A DNA stretch of 64,000 nt from Vallitalea pronyensis. GTDB taxonomy: Bacteria; Bacillota; Clostridia; Lachnospirales; Vallitaleaceae. Under the pieces are notes generated by a model. The model saw nothing but the letters and a program-made list of their open reading frames with translations. It did not search any database and was not told the origin of the DNA. This document shows positions 55,128 to 64,000 of this stretch, one piece after another; position 1 is the first letter of the stretch; every line of letters starts with the position of its first letter. The stretch is taken from NCBI RefSeq assembly GCF_018141445.1, contig NZ_CP058649.1:5971001-6035000 (forward strand). Direction: 5' to 3'. The translations under genes and the position numbers were made by a program.

Positions 55128-56108
55128 TTATAGCTTTTCTTTTACAATTTTTTCAATGGATAATAAAGTCTCTTGACTCATTTCCCATTCTAAGGCTTTT
55201 ACATTGGCTAATACTTCTGATTCGTTAGCTTGCGTAGCAATAACAGATGTGATACCTTTTTTTGCAACCAAGTAATTCACTGCTACTTCTGCAATGGCTT
55301 TACCTTCTAATGCTGGTAATTTTAGAATCTCGTCTATAGCTTTTAAGTGATTTAATCGTTGTTTACCCTGTAACTTAGGATTTTGATTTCTCACATCGTT
55401 CGTTCCAAAAACTGTTTCAGATGTGATCTTTCCAGTTAATAAACCTTGGAATAAAGGTGAATAGGGCAGGAAAGCCATACCTTTCTCAATGACGGCTGGT
55501 AAAACCTCACTGTTTACACGGTATTGAAGTGGAATGTTATGATATGCATCTGCATCAAGTTCCAGCATGTTGAATAAACCTTGCATGGAGGCAATCTCTA
55601 CAATCTCGCTTGCTTTTTCTAAATCTGAAATAGAATAGTTACTGAGTCCAATATACTTAGCTTTACCTGAAGCTTTAATTTTTGCCATGGCTTCAATGGT
55701 CTCTTCTAATGGTACATCTTTGTCTGTTGGCCAATGTACTTGATATAAATCAACATAGTCTACATCCAGTCGTTTTAAACTATCATCAATTTCTCTCATG
55801 ATATTTTTAGCGGACACATCGTTATAACCATCAAAGTCTTTCGTCCAAGGTAATCCTACTTTTGAAGCGATAAAAATCTCATCCCTGTGACCTTTGATGG
55901 CTTTACCAAGAACCTCTTCCGCATGACCAAAGCCATAAATTGGGGCAACATCAAAAAAATTAATACCCAATGCCATTGCTTTTTGAATGGCTCTGATTTG
56001 ATCATCATCCGTATGATTTGTCCAGTTACCTTTGCCTGATGCACCCCAACAGCCAAATCCTAATACACTAAAATCCCAATCAATTTTACTTACGCGTTTT
56101 GTTTTCAT
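55128..56108 (-). CDS. Aldo/keto reductase
   Basis: 326 residues, standard barrel: FSVLGFGCWGASGKGNW, NFFDVAPIYGFGHAEEVLGKAI with catalytic Asp and Tyr, FIASKVGLPW containing the Lys, VDYVDLYQVHWPTD with His, and KYIGLSNYSISDL. It uses NAD(P)H to interconvert an aldehyde or ketone and an alcohol, here probably a sugar. It lacks the iron-sulfur tail seen in the reductase at 11212. GGAG site 5-8 bases before the ATG; third from last in the operon order GH94, unknown, AKR, AGE. Confidence 0.92.
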   Translation of the reverse strand: MKTKRVSKIDWDFSVLGFGCWGASGKGNWTNHTDDDQIRAIQKAMALGINFFDVAPIYGFGHAEEVLGKAIKGHRDEIFIASKVGLPWTKDFDGYNDVSAKNIMREIDDSLKRLDVDYVDLYQVHWPTDKDVPLEETIEAMAKIKASGKAKYIGLSNYSISDLEKASEIVEIASMQGLFNMLELDADAYHNIPLQYRVNSEVLPAVIEKGMAFLPYSPLFQGLLTGKITSETVFGTNDVRNQNPKLQGKQRLNHLKAIDEILKLPALEGKAIAEVAVNYLVAKKGITSVIATQANESEVLANVKALEWEMSQETLLSIEKIVKEKL

Positions 56109-56141
56109 GTTATTCCTCCATTACATTTTACAGAATGATGG

Positions 56142-56858
56142 TTATAAAACATCAATAAGCTCCCATAACTCAGCTCGTTCACATTGACGTAATGCCAATG
56201 TTTTTGCATAATCCCCATCAAAATCACCATCAGGATAGCAAGCTTTGTAAGCGCCCCAGTAATCTAGTTCTTGTAATTTATCAAAATCGCTAACAGCACT
56301 TACGGTAATATACTGATAGCCAACGCTGGTTCCATGTGGAAACTCTAACTCGTATAATGCCCACCAGTCTTGAATGCCTTGATCGACTAAGTATTGATGT
56401 GCTTTTTTCCACACTTTATTTTCCATAGCAGCGTATTTGTCTTTATGACATTCATCAACCGTCATAAAAGCCACTTTTAGGTATTTACTATTGGTAAGGG
56501 TCTTATCAATTGGCCCACAAGAATCGATTAATTTACTCAGTTCAGAAAACATTTTCTTTCTGCTGTCTTCTGTCATATCTTCGAACCCATCGTAACCTTT
56601 TTCAGGGTCTGCTTCTGCTACCATGTGTCTTGGATATACATTGCTTAATCTTGAAAAATCATCATAGGTATTGATGGTTACATAGTTGTGTCTAGCACCT
56701 TCATAAGCATAATGTACTTTGTACAGATACCAGCCTGAAATAATACCTTCATCCAATCTTCTTTTGTGAACACCTTTCCACGCTTCTTCCGTTTTGATGT
56801 ACACATCTTGCAGCCTGTTCACAACCTTCATATACTCCATAATTGCATAATGTTTCAT
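56142..56858 (-). CDS. Unknown protein with two dimeric alpha/beta-barrel-like repeats
   Basis: 238 residues, no signal. The protein has two halves of similar pattern: EAWKGVHKRRLDEGIISGWYLYKVHYAYEGARHNYVTINTYDDFSRL (about residues 24-70) and KVWKKAHQYLVDQGIQDWWALYELEFPHGTSVGYQYITVSAVSDFDKL (about 147-194). Each has a helix, a WxLY strand and a Y-x-T-V strand, as in NIPSNAP/ABM-type folds. I do not recognise a named family. It lies 13 bases after GH94 and 34 bases before the AKR gene, so it likely serves the same sugar pathway. A small-molecule-binding or monooxygenase-like role is possible only by fold. Confidence 0.75.
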   Translation of the reverse strand: MKHYAIMEYMKVVNRLQDVYIKTEEAWKGVHKRRLDEGIISGWYLYKVHYAYEGARHNYVTINTYDDFSRLSNVYPRHMVAEADPEKGYDGFEDMTEDSRKKMFSELSKLIDSCGPIDKTLTNSKYLKVAFMTVDECHKDKYAAMENKVWKKAHQYLVDQGIQDWWALYELEFPHGTSVGYQYITVSAVSDFDKLQELDYWGAYKACYPDGDFDGDYAKTLALRQCERAELWELIDVL

Positions 56859-56870
56859 CGTTTTCCCTCC

Positions 56871-59249
56871 CTATTTTGTTAGTGGACAATTGACAATGAT
56901 GTCGTTGTTGACTTTCATTGCCTCCATGGTTACCATATTACCTGCTACCTTGTTACCATTTAGTATAATTTCAGTTACCTTCATCCCTTCTTTTTGATGC
57001 ATGTCAATGTTCAACGTCTTACCGCGAAACACTCTCGTCAAGGATACATCTTTAAATGCTTTAGGCAGCTGAGGTTCAATTTTAAGTCCGTTCTTTTTTC
57101 CTTTAAGTCCAAATAAACCTTCAACAAAACATCTATAAATCCATGGCAAGGAGCCTGTGTTCATGAGATGACTGGATTTTCCAATGACTCTTTCGTTATG
57201 GGCTCCACGATAATAGTTTGGTATGTAAAGGGGCAAATGTTCCCGTTGCTTCATGTCATGTTCATCAGGACCTGGTATTAGTGTACGCAATATATCATAG
57301 GCTTTTTGACCATATCCTTTTTCGTACAGTGCATAAGTATAAAAGGCATTGGCATGGCAATAAATGGAACCGTTTTCTGCTGTACTCGGGTGTTTTTGGG
57401 TTACACGACCTATTTTTTCATGCATATAGGTATAACTTGGGGCAAGCAACGTGACACCATATGGGGTTGTTAATCGTTCCTCTACAGCATTAACAAGGAG
57501 GTCTAAACGCTCTCCTGATGCCGCTCCACACAAAATACCAAAGGATTGTGTGTTTAAAAATATCTGCCCTTCATCATCTGTCGATACACCAAAAGCTTCT
57601 CCATCATCGTTAAATCCACGAGCATACCAGCAACCATCCCATGCAACATGATTTAATGTGTCGTTCATGGACTGAACGATTGATTCGAATGTACGAACCC
57701 TTTTATGATCTTTAAAAAATTGACAAATAGGCAGCCAAACTTTCATAGCGTAAACAGTTGCTTGAGAAAGCCATACCGATTCACCCCTACCCTTGTAACC
57801 AACCATGTTCATAGGGTCATTCCAGTCTCCTTGACCAATATAGGATAATCCACGTTCTGAACGGTCAAGAATTAACCATTCAATGCCTTTACAAACATGT
57901 TTATAAACTGTTTCAGGTGTTTCGTCATCTGCATAGGGGACTTTTTCATCTAAAAACCCAACATCATTTGTTTCATCTAAATAGGCACCAATGGCAAAAG
58001 CCGCCCAAACACAGTGATCTCTATGTGGGACTTGGTTCACATACTTAAGTTCTGCATCCTCTGTCAGTAGAATGCCATCAGGCATTTCACCATTAATACT
58101 TTGTTGACTAAGGGCTAACTTATATAAGTCTTTCACATGGCCTGGGTCCAAATAAGTCATAGCCATGGTGTCTTGAATATGATTTCTCGTTTGAGGATCG
58201 GTTACCATTCTTAAGGTTTTCGCATGATATACAATCTGCTTAATTATCCAGTGGTTTATAAAGTTATTAACGGTTTCATCAGGTGTTTGAATCTGAATAC
58301 AACCTTTGTTTTCTTCATACAGGTTATTAAATTGTTCAACAGCGTCATTGATAGCGTTTGGATATAAGTATTTATTCTTCATGGTAAGTACTTCATCTCT
58401 GTTATTGGCTGGACCAAAAATAAAATATATGGTTTTAGATTCATAAGGACTAAGCTCTAACACATGTTCCATGGCACAAATTGTTGTTTCATAAGATGCT
58501 TCTGTACAGGATAAACCCTCATGCCTAATGCCATCAGGATTTCTTAAGCCACCATAGCCTTCAAACTTTGCCGAGTTAGCTTCCCATGTAACCGGTTTCA
58601 CATGGGCAATAAAATAGACATAATCCTTCATCTGCTTCACTTTGTCGTAGTCTTTTAATTTTCTGTAAGGGGTTAAGGCATAGGCTAGCATGCCACCCAA
58701 TTCGTCATCATAATGACCTTCTGTATTCATCCAAGAGGGAAATCCTACAGGAAAGTATGGGTATAAGGATACTTTTTGTGGTTCATCTTTTTTGTTCCTA
58801 ACGGTAACTTTCCAAAGTTCTACCACATCATCACCATAGGGTAATGCAAACTGAATCACCACTTCCATACCATCTTTTTCAGCCGTCCATCTCACATCCG
58901 ACAAACCAGGTTCAAAGTCATACACATCTAATTCCATGTTCATAGGCATCGATGGTGCTGAAAATATGGACTGGGTGTCGTGATTCTTCAAATAAAAAAA
59001 ACGTCCAGGATGATGGTCAAAATATTGTGGTTCTGGGGCCATAGCTGCCTTCTCAGACTTTTGTGGCGCATGGGAATACATGGTTGGTTCTGGCTGCATA
59101 AATTGTGTTTGTGAAAACCCCATGGCCGTTACATGGGCCAACACACTGTTATTCCATAAAAATGTGTCAGCCTTTGGCATGATTTTCTGATCCCGTAGAT
59201 GATATCTTTTACCATCCTTACTAAAGTGCATTTTCCTTTCTAATTTCAT
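56871..59249 (-). CDS. GH94-type glycoside phosphorylase
   Basis: 792 residues, the length of cellobiose-phosphorylase-like GH94 enzymes. The carboxyl two thirds is an alpha/alpha barrel with GQGDWNDPMN (GDWND at 474-478; the general-acid Asp of the family sits here), STAENGSIYCHANAFYTYALYEKG and a phosphate-site histidine region. The amino part is a beta-sandwich (PEPQYFDHHPGRFFYLKN). GH94 splits beta-1,2-, beta-1,3- or beta-1,4-linked glucosides with phosphate, giving sugar 1-phosphate. The exact linkage is not readable. It is cytoplasmic and follows the MalEFG-type importer. Confidence 0.87.
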   Translation of the reverse strand: MKLERKMHFSKDGKRYHLRDQKIMPKADTFLWNNSVLAHVTAMGFSQTQFMQPEPTMYSHAPQKSEKAAMAPEPQYFDHHPGRFFYLKNHDTQSIFSAPSMPMNMELDVYDFEPGLSDVRWTAEKDGMEVVIQFALPYGDDVVELWKVTVRNKKDEPQKVSLYPYFPVGFPSWMNTEGHYDDELGGMLAYALTPYRKLKDYDKVKQMKDYVYFIAHVKPVTWEANSAKFEGYGGLRNPDGIRHEGLSCTEASYETTICAMEHVLELSPYESKTIYFIFGPANNRDEVLTMKNKYLYPNAINDAVEQFNNLYEENKGCIQIQTPDETVNNFINHWIIKQIVYHAKTLRMVTDPQTRNHIQDTMAMTYLDPGHVKDLYKLALSQQSINGEMPDGILLTEDAELKYVNQVPHRDHCVWAAFAIGAYLDETNDVGFLDEKVPYADDETPETVYKHVCKGIEWLILDRSERGLSYIGQGDWNDPMNMVGYKGRGESVWLSQATVYAMKVWLPICQFFKDHKRVRTFESIVQSMNDTLNHVAWDGCWYARGFNDDGEAFGVSTDDEGQIFLNTQSFGILCGAASGERLDLLVNAVEERLTTPYGVTLLAPSYTYMHEKIGRVTQKHPSTAENGSIYCHANAFYTYALYEKGYGQKAYDILRTLIPGPDEHDMKQREHLPLYIPNYYRGAHNERVIGKSSHLMNTGSLPWIYRCFVEGLFGLKGKKNGLKIEPQLPKAFKDVSLTRVFRGKTLNIDMHQKEGMKVTEIILNGNKVAGNMVTMEAMKVNNDIIVNCPLTK

Positions 59250-59319
59250 AAAATCCTCCTATTTAGTTGCATCAATGTCTAATACTGTCTGCCTGTAAGG
59301 TGGAACTTCTATTATCACC

Positions 59320-60159
59320 CTATCCCTTAACGGCACCTGTTGTAAAGCTTTTTTCCACTTCGTTGCTCATGAATATGTAAATGATCACTGTAGGTAACGT
59401 TGCAACAACCAGTCCTGCACCTAACTCTCCCCACCGGGTGGCATACATGCCAACCATGCCCATTATGCCAACTGTTAATGTCTTCACTTCTTCTTTGCTA
59501 ATAAAAGTAATGGCAAACATTAACTCATTCCAGCAAGCTAGAAAAGTGAAAATAGAAACGGTTGCAATGGCCGGTTTTATAAGGGGCAACATAATCCTTC
59601 TAAAAATTTGGAATAAGTTAGCGCCGTCCATAAATGCAGATTCTTCCATTTCTTTTGGAATGGTTTGAAAAAATCCTACAAATATGAAGATAGCCATTGG
59701 AATAGCAAACGCTGTATACGGTAATATCAATGCCATGTGGGTATTATAAGCACCTGTTTTCTTCATCATAAGAAATAAGGGTAATAAGATGGCTTGCATG
59801 GGAATCATTAACCCAAGCAAGAAAAAAGTCAACATACTACCTTTAAATCGCCATTTCATTCTAGCAATAGCATATGCCGCCATAGCTGATAATATGTTAG
59901 AAAAAATAATGGTTACCACTGTTACAAAAGAACTATTTAATAAGTATTGTATCAAGTTCCCATTAACCAGTACATTGGTATAATTAGAAATCATAAACTT
60001 TTCTGGCAATGCCATGGGATTGGCACCAAAAATTTCTAAGTTAGATTTCAGTGAAAAAGTTAACAGCCAGAACAAAGGATATATTTGAATGAATGCAATG
60101 AGCATTAAAATGATATAGGACACATATTTCTTTTTTCTTATTTTATGGATAATATGCAC
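59320..60159 (-). CDS. MalG/UgpE-type carbohydrate ABC permease
   Basis: 279 residues starting at GTG 60159, which has GGGGGG 7 bases upstream; the longer reading would overlap the previous gene. First span YIILMLIAFIQIYPLFWLLTF; EAA loop MEESAFMDGANLFQIFRRIMLPLIKP; end SFTTGAVKG. It is the inner permease of the third importer. The GTG start and C-rich site may lower its yield. Confidence 0.9.
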   Translation of the reverse strand: MHIIHKIRKKKYVSYIILMLIAFIQIYPLFWLLTFSLKSNLEIFGANPMALPEKFMISNYTNVLVNGNLIQYLLNSSFVTVVTIIFSNILSAMAAYAIARMKWRFKGSMLTFFLLGLMIPMQAILLPLFLMMKKTGAYNTHMALILPYTAFAIPMAIFIFVGFFQTIPKEMEESAFMDGANLFQIFRRIMLPLIKPAIATVSIFTFLACWNELMFAITFISKEEVKTLTVGIMGMVGMYATRWGELGAGLVVATLPTVIIYIFMSNEVEKSFTTGAVKG

Positions 60160-60172
60160 TTCTAAGCCCCCC

Positions 60173-61060
60173 CTAATATGTATGTGCTTCTGCTTTAAAG
60201 CCTCTTTGAATGAACACAGTAAATAACAGACACTCAATCACAATAAATATTGCCATTGCACTGCCTAGTCCATAATTATTTTCAGATAATAATACGCGAT
60301 ACATAATCGTCGTTGGCACTTCAGTAGAATGAACAGGTCCACCTTTTGTCAGCACATAAATCAGGTCAAATGTCTTCAAGGAACCAATAAGTGCAAAGGT
60401 TACACATACTTTTATCATAGGCTTAATCAACGGAATGGTGATGTGCCTAGCGATTTGAAGGTTACTTGCACCGTCTACTCTGGCTGCTTCAAGTATCGTT
60501 TTAGGTATTGATTTAATGGCTGAATACAGTAACAACATATGATACCCAATATACTGCCAAACACAGACAAAGAAAACACATGCCAAGGCTGTTTCAGTTG
60601 AAGCTAACCAAGATTGTTTAAGATTGTCTAGCCCTATTGCTGATAATAAATAGTTCAATACACCATATTTAGGTTGATATACTTTTAGCCATAATTGCCC
60701 AATAACGGTTGTGGAAATAATAACAGGGATGAAGTACACTGTTCTAAAAAACTTTTCACCTTTCAAACCCTTAGATATAACGATGGCAAGAATAAGTGCG
60801 ATAGGTACTTGTATAAATATGGATAATAAGGCAAGTAACAGGGAGTTTTTCACCCCAATTGTAAACCCTTCAGGAAAATCTGCAAAGAGATTTTTGTAAT
60901 TTTCAAACCCAATAAATACTTTCTCACTATAGCCATTCCAATCAAGAGTACTTAAGTATCCAGAATATGCAATGGGTATCATAATGGTTGTCACAAATAA
61001 CAAAAATGCTGGAAATACAAACAGAAATATATATTTTTTATTGGATAATATTCGATCCAT
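60173..61060 (-). CDS. MalF/UgpA-type carbohydrate ABC permease
   Basis: 295 residues, six spans. Phrases: IFLFVFPAFLLFVTTIMIPIAYSGYLS, GLKGEKFFRTVYFIPVIISTTVIGQLW, EAA loop LEAARVDGASNLQIARHITIPLIKP, and YVLTKGGPVHSTEVPTTIMY. GGAGG 5 bases before ATG 61060. Confidence 0.92.
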   Translation of the reverse strand: MDRILSNKKYIFLFVFPAFLLFVTTIMIPIAYSGYLSTLDWNGYSEKVFIGFENYKNLFADFPEGFTIGVKNSLLLALLSIFIQVPIALILAIVISKGLKGEKFFRTVYFIPVIISTTVIGQLWLKVYQPKYGVLNYLLSAIGLDNLKQSWLASTETALACVFFVCVWQYIGYHMLLLYSAIKSIPKTILEAARVDGASNLQIARHITIPLIKPMIKVCVTFALIGSLKTFDLIYVLTKGGPVHSTEVPTTIMYRVLLSENNYGLGSAMAIFIVIECLLFTVFIQRGFKAEAHTY

Positions 61061-61100
61061 ACGGTCCTCCTACACGATGTTAATACGCTGTGTAAAGTTA

Positions 61101-61135
61101 TAACAAGATGCCTCATGATGAGAAACATCTTGTTA
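61101..61135 (-). terminator. Stem-loop after the MalE-type gene
   Basis: TAACAAGATG (61101-61110) and CATCTTGTTA (61126-61135), a 10-base perfect stem between the binding-protein and permease genes. No T-run, so an mRNA-stabilising or partial attenuator role is likely. Confidence 0.65.
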
Positions 61136-61182
61136 AACTTATACAATATGTGTTATGTCATTTAAAATTGCTACTTTATTCC

Positions 61183-62529
61183 CTATTCATTTAACGCTTG
61201 CATGCCTTTTACAAATTCATCTGCTGTTTTAGCTTGTGCAAATAAATCTTGTACTAGGGATAAATGGGTTGTCACATCAGCACCGCTTAGGAATGTATCC
61301 CATGCTACCACATAACCGTCTGATCCATAAGCTAAATCTACAATTTGTTGTACTAATGGGTCAACGGACGCATCACCTGCATCAATATCCCATACTGGGA
61401 TTCCTGATCCTTGCAAGAAAGATTCTTTTGCCATTGCTTCCGTAATGTAGGCCACAAATTCGGCTGCTACTTTCTTATGTTCACATTTTTCACTTACCAC
61501 AAGACCCTCTATGGCACCACCTAAAAATTGATTATTGTATGCGCTACCTTCCAAAGCAGGGAAATTGACTGCTACAACTTTATCTTTAACCAGTGATATC
61601 TCTTCATTTTGAATTTCCGCTGCCAGCCAGCTACCTTGATACATCATGGGGCATTCACCATTCAAAAGGGCAATTTTTGCTTCATCATAAGAAAATGCTA
61701 AACATGAAGGGTCAAATGCATCTGCTTCAACAAGGTCGAGTACCATTTGAGCACCATCTGCAAAAGCTTGCTGATCATAAGATGCTTCCTTCATAAGGGC
61801 TTGTGTTGATAGTTCTGTACCAGCTGTACGAATGGAGGCTATATTTTGGAAGAACATAGCATTCCATGCATCCTTCGCCCCTACAGTGATGGGTACAATA
61901 CCTTTCCCATTAAAAACTTCAATGGCTGTCATAAGTTCATCATATGTCTCTGGAATCTTGACACCTGCTTCATTAAACATCTCTTCATTGCAGTATAATA
62001 CACCTACCCATGAACTATAAGGCAATCCATATAATGCACCATCATACATAAAGTTATTTGCTGAAGCCATTTGAAGATTTTTTAAGGCTGCTTCGTCTAG
62101 ATAATCGGTTATCTTTGCAACTTGCCCTGCATCCACAAAAGGTTTTGCAAAGCCAGCTCCCCAAGTAAAAAAGACGTCTGGTGCTTCATTCGCTGAAATT
62201 GCTGTTTTGATTTTCGTTTTATAAGCCTCATTTTCTGTGGCATCAATATTAATGGTTACGTTAGGATGCTCAGCCTGATACTGCTCTAGCGCTCTGTTAA
62301 AGGATACTGCATTCCCATCATTCTCAATGGTCCAAAGATGCCATACATCTAACGACACTTTTTCTTCTTTAGCTGGCTGCGTATTATTCGTTTTTCCCTC
62401 TTTTTCGCCTGCTGCACTTGGCGTATCTGTTTGTGCCTTTTTAGGACCACATCCAACAATTCCTAATACCACAACGAAGCATAAAAAAAGTGCTGCAAAC
62501 TTTTTCTTACATTTGTTAAAACCACCCAT
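61183..62529 (-). CDS. MalE-type sugar-binding lipoprotein
   Basis: 448 residues with a lipoprotein signal (GIVGC). Mature motifs: VSLDVWHLWTIENDGNAVSFNRALEQYQAEHPNVTINID, APDVFFTWGAGFAKPFVDAGQVAKITDYL, LYGLPYSSWVGVLYCNEEMFNEAGVKIPETYDEL. It binds oligosaccharides for the MalFG-type permeases downstream, probably the substrate of the GH94 phosphorylase. Confidence 0.93.
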   Translation of the reverse strand: MGGFNKCKKKFAALFLCFVVVLGIVGCGPKKAQTDTPSAAGEKEGKTNNTQPAKEEKVSLDVWHLWTIENDGNAVSFNRALEQYQAEHPNVTINIDATENEAYKTKIKTAISANEAPDVFFTWGAGFAKPFVDAGQVAKITDYLDEAALKNLQMASANNFMYDGALYGLPYSSWVGVLYCNEEMFNEAGVKIPETYDELMTAIEVFNGKGIVPITVGAKDAWNAMFFQNIASIRTAGTELSTQALMKEASYDQQAFADGAQMVLDLVEADAFDPSCLAFSYDEAKIALLNGECPMMYQGSWLAAEIQNEEISLVKDKVVAVNFPALEGSAYNNQFLGGAIEGLVVSEKCEHKKVAAEFVAYITEAMAKESFLQGSGIPVWDIDAGDASVDPLVQQIVDLAYGSDGYVVAWDTFLSGADVTTHLSLVQDLFAQAKTADEFVKGMQALNE

Positions 62530-62634
62530 GTTTTTCCCTCCATTTACTATTTTATTGTCACCTATATAATAACGAATGAAGATTCAAGTTGGAATAGAGT
62601 AATTTTACATAATTCTATAATAATTTTACTTGAT

Positions 62635-64000
62635 TTATTCAGTAATATTTTTTCTATATTCCGTAACGGACATTTTCATATACTTTTTGAAACATAAACT
62701 AAAGTAGTTAGGATCAATAATACCGACTTCATTGGCAACTTCATATACCTTCAATTCTTTGTTTCTCAATCGCTCCATGGCTTTTTCCATTCGTAACTTT
62801 ATAATTTGTTCCTTAAAAGATAGACCTTTTTTCTGTTTGTATATTCTTGAAAGATAGCTTGGGTTCATAAAAAAAGTTTTTGCACATCCCTTTAAGCTTA
62901 ACTCAGCATCCGATAAATGCTCAACAATATACCGATCGACTTTAGCAATAATATCCGTATCTAAGTTACGTTTATACCTATTAATCGCTGTGACCATTTG
63001 TGTAACATAGGCTTTAACAAAGCTTTCTCCTTTACTCAATGTAACGACCTGATAAACATTTCCAAAATCATGCAGTTCTTTAAATTTCTTTGATTCATTT
63101 AAACAGTTTTGAATATTTTTATCCAGGGATAAGGTGAGAAATTCCAAATTGGAAATAATGCGGGTTATCTGAAATCGAAAGAATGGTTCTCTTTGATGCT
63201 CCATACATCGAATGCAGTCACTAATTCTTCTAAACAAGGTTTCAACTGTTTCAATGGCTTCCTTTACGAGTCCAGCTTTAATGTAAAATTTTAATTGCTC
63301 AAGCTCCTCTGTAAAATATGTCTCATCTAAATCCACTTCATTCATGATTCCCATGTCATCCATAGAGAAAATCGTATCATTCCCTTGTATTCTACCCATT
63401 TGCAACGCCTGTTTGGCTTCAAAGGCAGCGTCATATAACTTCGTAATGTTATCCTTCATGGTACTGATACCAATAATCATATCCTTGATACCACTTTGAT
63501 TTAACACTTTAACATAATAATTCAAGACAGTTACCATATTAAAATGACTATTTGCATTATAGATATACAGCATGTTATTCACATCTGAAAAAAGATATAC
63601 TTGCTGACTTTCTTGTCTTGCTCCAATGATTTCTTCAAGGATGATCTTACCCTTTAACATGCTTTTATACGCCTCTATTTTAGACCCATTGTCGCTATTT
63701 TTAGAAAAAAAGTCAATCATGCCAATTTGATGATGTTCAGATTCAACGGGTATGTCATACAGCTCACCATACTCATTGATGGGCTCTATAGCAACTTTTT
63801 GGGAAATAAGCTTCAAAAAAATGCGCTCTCTCATATACGCTTTCTCGTTTTCAATTCTTTCCAACAAGATATCATAGGCAATTTTTTTCTCAAGTTCATC
63901 ATAAATATCAGCAACCATTTTTTTAACAACCGTTTCAATCTCTTCATAGTCTATAGGCTTTAATATGTAGCCTTCTATGCCAATGTCGATACCTGTTTTA
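62635..64000 (-). CDS. YesN-type response regulator, 5' part cut by window end
   Basis: The visible part runs past 64000 (455 codons). Its first residues GIDIGIEGYILKPIDYEEI are the end of a receiver domain with the conserved lysine-proline. A long middle domain follows, and the last 100 residues are two AraC helix-turn-helices (ELSLKGCAKTFFMNPSYLSRIYKQKKGLSFKEQ; YEVANEVGIIDPNYFSLCFKKYMKMSVTEYRKN). Partner kinase is presumably beyond the window. It stands directly upstream of the MalEFG/GH94 operon and probably controls it. Confidence 0.92.
   Translation of the reverse strand, partial: KTGIDIGIEGYILKPIDYEEIETVVKKMVADIYDELEKKIAYDILLERIENEKAYMRERIFLKLISQKVAIEPINEYGELYDIPVESEHHQIGMIDFFSKNSDNGSKIEAYKSMLKGKIILEEIIGARQESQQVYLFSDVNNMLYIYNANSHFNMVTVLNYYVKVLNQSGIKDMIIGISTMKDNITKLYDAAFEAKQALQMGRIQGNDTIFSMDDMGIMNEVDLDETYFTEELEQLKFYIKAGLVKEAIETVETLFRRISDCIRCMEHQREPFFRFQITRIISNLEFLTLSLDKNIQNCLNESKKFKELHDFGNVYQVVTLSKGESFVKAYVTQMVTAINRYKRNLDTDIIAKVDRYIVEHLSDAELSLKGCAKTFFMNPSYLSRIYKQKKGLSFKEQIIKLRMEKAMERLRNKELKVYEVANEVGIIDPNYFSLCFKKYMKMSVTEYRKNITE

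Overview
The window is AT-rich DNA with a low-GC Gram-positive style: strong AGGAGG-type ribosome binding sites, TTGACA/TATAAT promoters, lipoprotein-type solute-binding proteins, YesM/YesN-type two-component systems and large glycan-importer operons. This points to a free-living member of the Clostridia, probably Lachnospirales, with a broad polysaccharide diet; a Vallitalea-like genus is my guess only. No rRNA, tRNA, CRISPR array or intact insertion sequence was found.

Layout. 1-1.1 kb: end of a TrpX-type ABC importer (lipoprotein, plus the first codons of its permease). 1.2-2 kb: a DUF5131 protein. 2-7.7 kb: a leftward PotABCD/AfuABC-like importer operon ending in a GntR regulator, divergent from a glycerophosphodiesterase-like gene; together they suggest uptake and cleavage of a glycerophosphodiester-like compound. 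7.8-13.3 kb: single genes (flavin-binding protein, two regulators, NlpC/P60 hydrolase, aldo-keto reductase with iron-sulfur clusters and its divergent TetR repressor). 13.4-15.7 kb: one reading frame joining a WYL-type transcription regulator to an RtcB RNA ligase, the most unusual gene here.

15.8-30.5 kb is a polysaccharide utilisation locus: response regulator and histidine kinase, then an LplB-LplC-lipoprotein importer followed by two GH16-type proteins and a GH43-like protein. 30.6-35.1 kb is accessory: a broken aminomutase remnant, a protein with a class II tRNA-synthetase-like end and a frameshifted small companion, a MerR/zinc-ribbon/methyltransferase fusion, and a CPBP protease. 35.1-44.1 kb is a LacI-linked operon with an RbsABC-type importer, two uroporphyrinogen-decarboxylase-like enzymes and a DUF4432 sugar epimerase-like protein.

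44.4-64 kb holds a YoaP-like acetyltransferase, a second LplABC operon with a membrane AraC regulator and an SDR-GH117 fusion enzyme, and a third importer operon (MalEFG type) with a GH94 phosphorylase, an unknown two-repeat protein, an aldo-keto reductase and an AGE-family epimerase, preceded by a response regulator cut by the window end. In the glycan operons, stem-loops next to the solute-binding-protein gene probably set its higher expression. Most genes are on the minus strand, so each operon runs from high to low coordinates.
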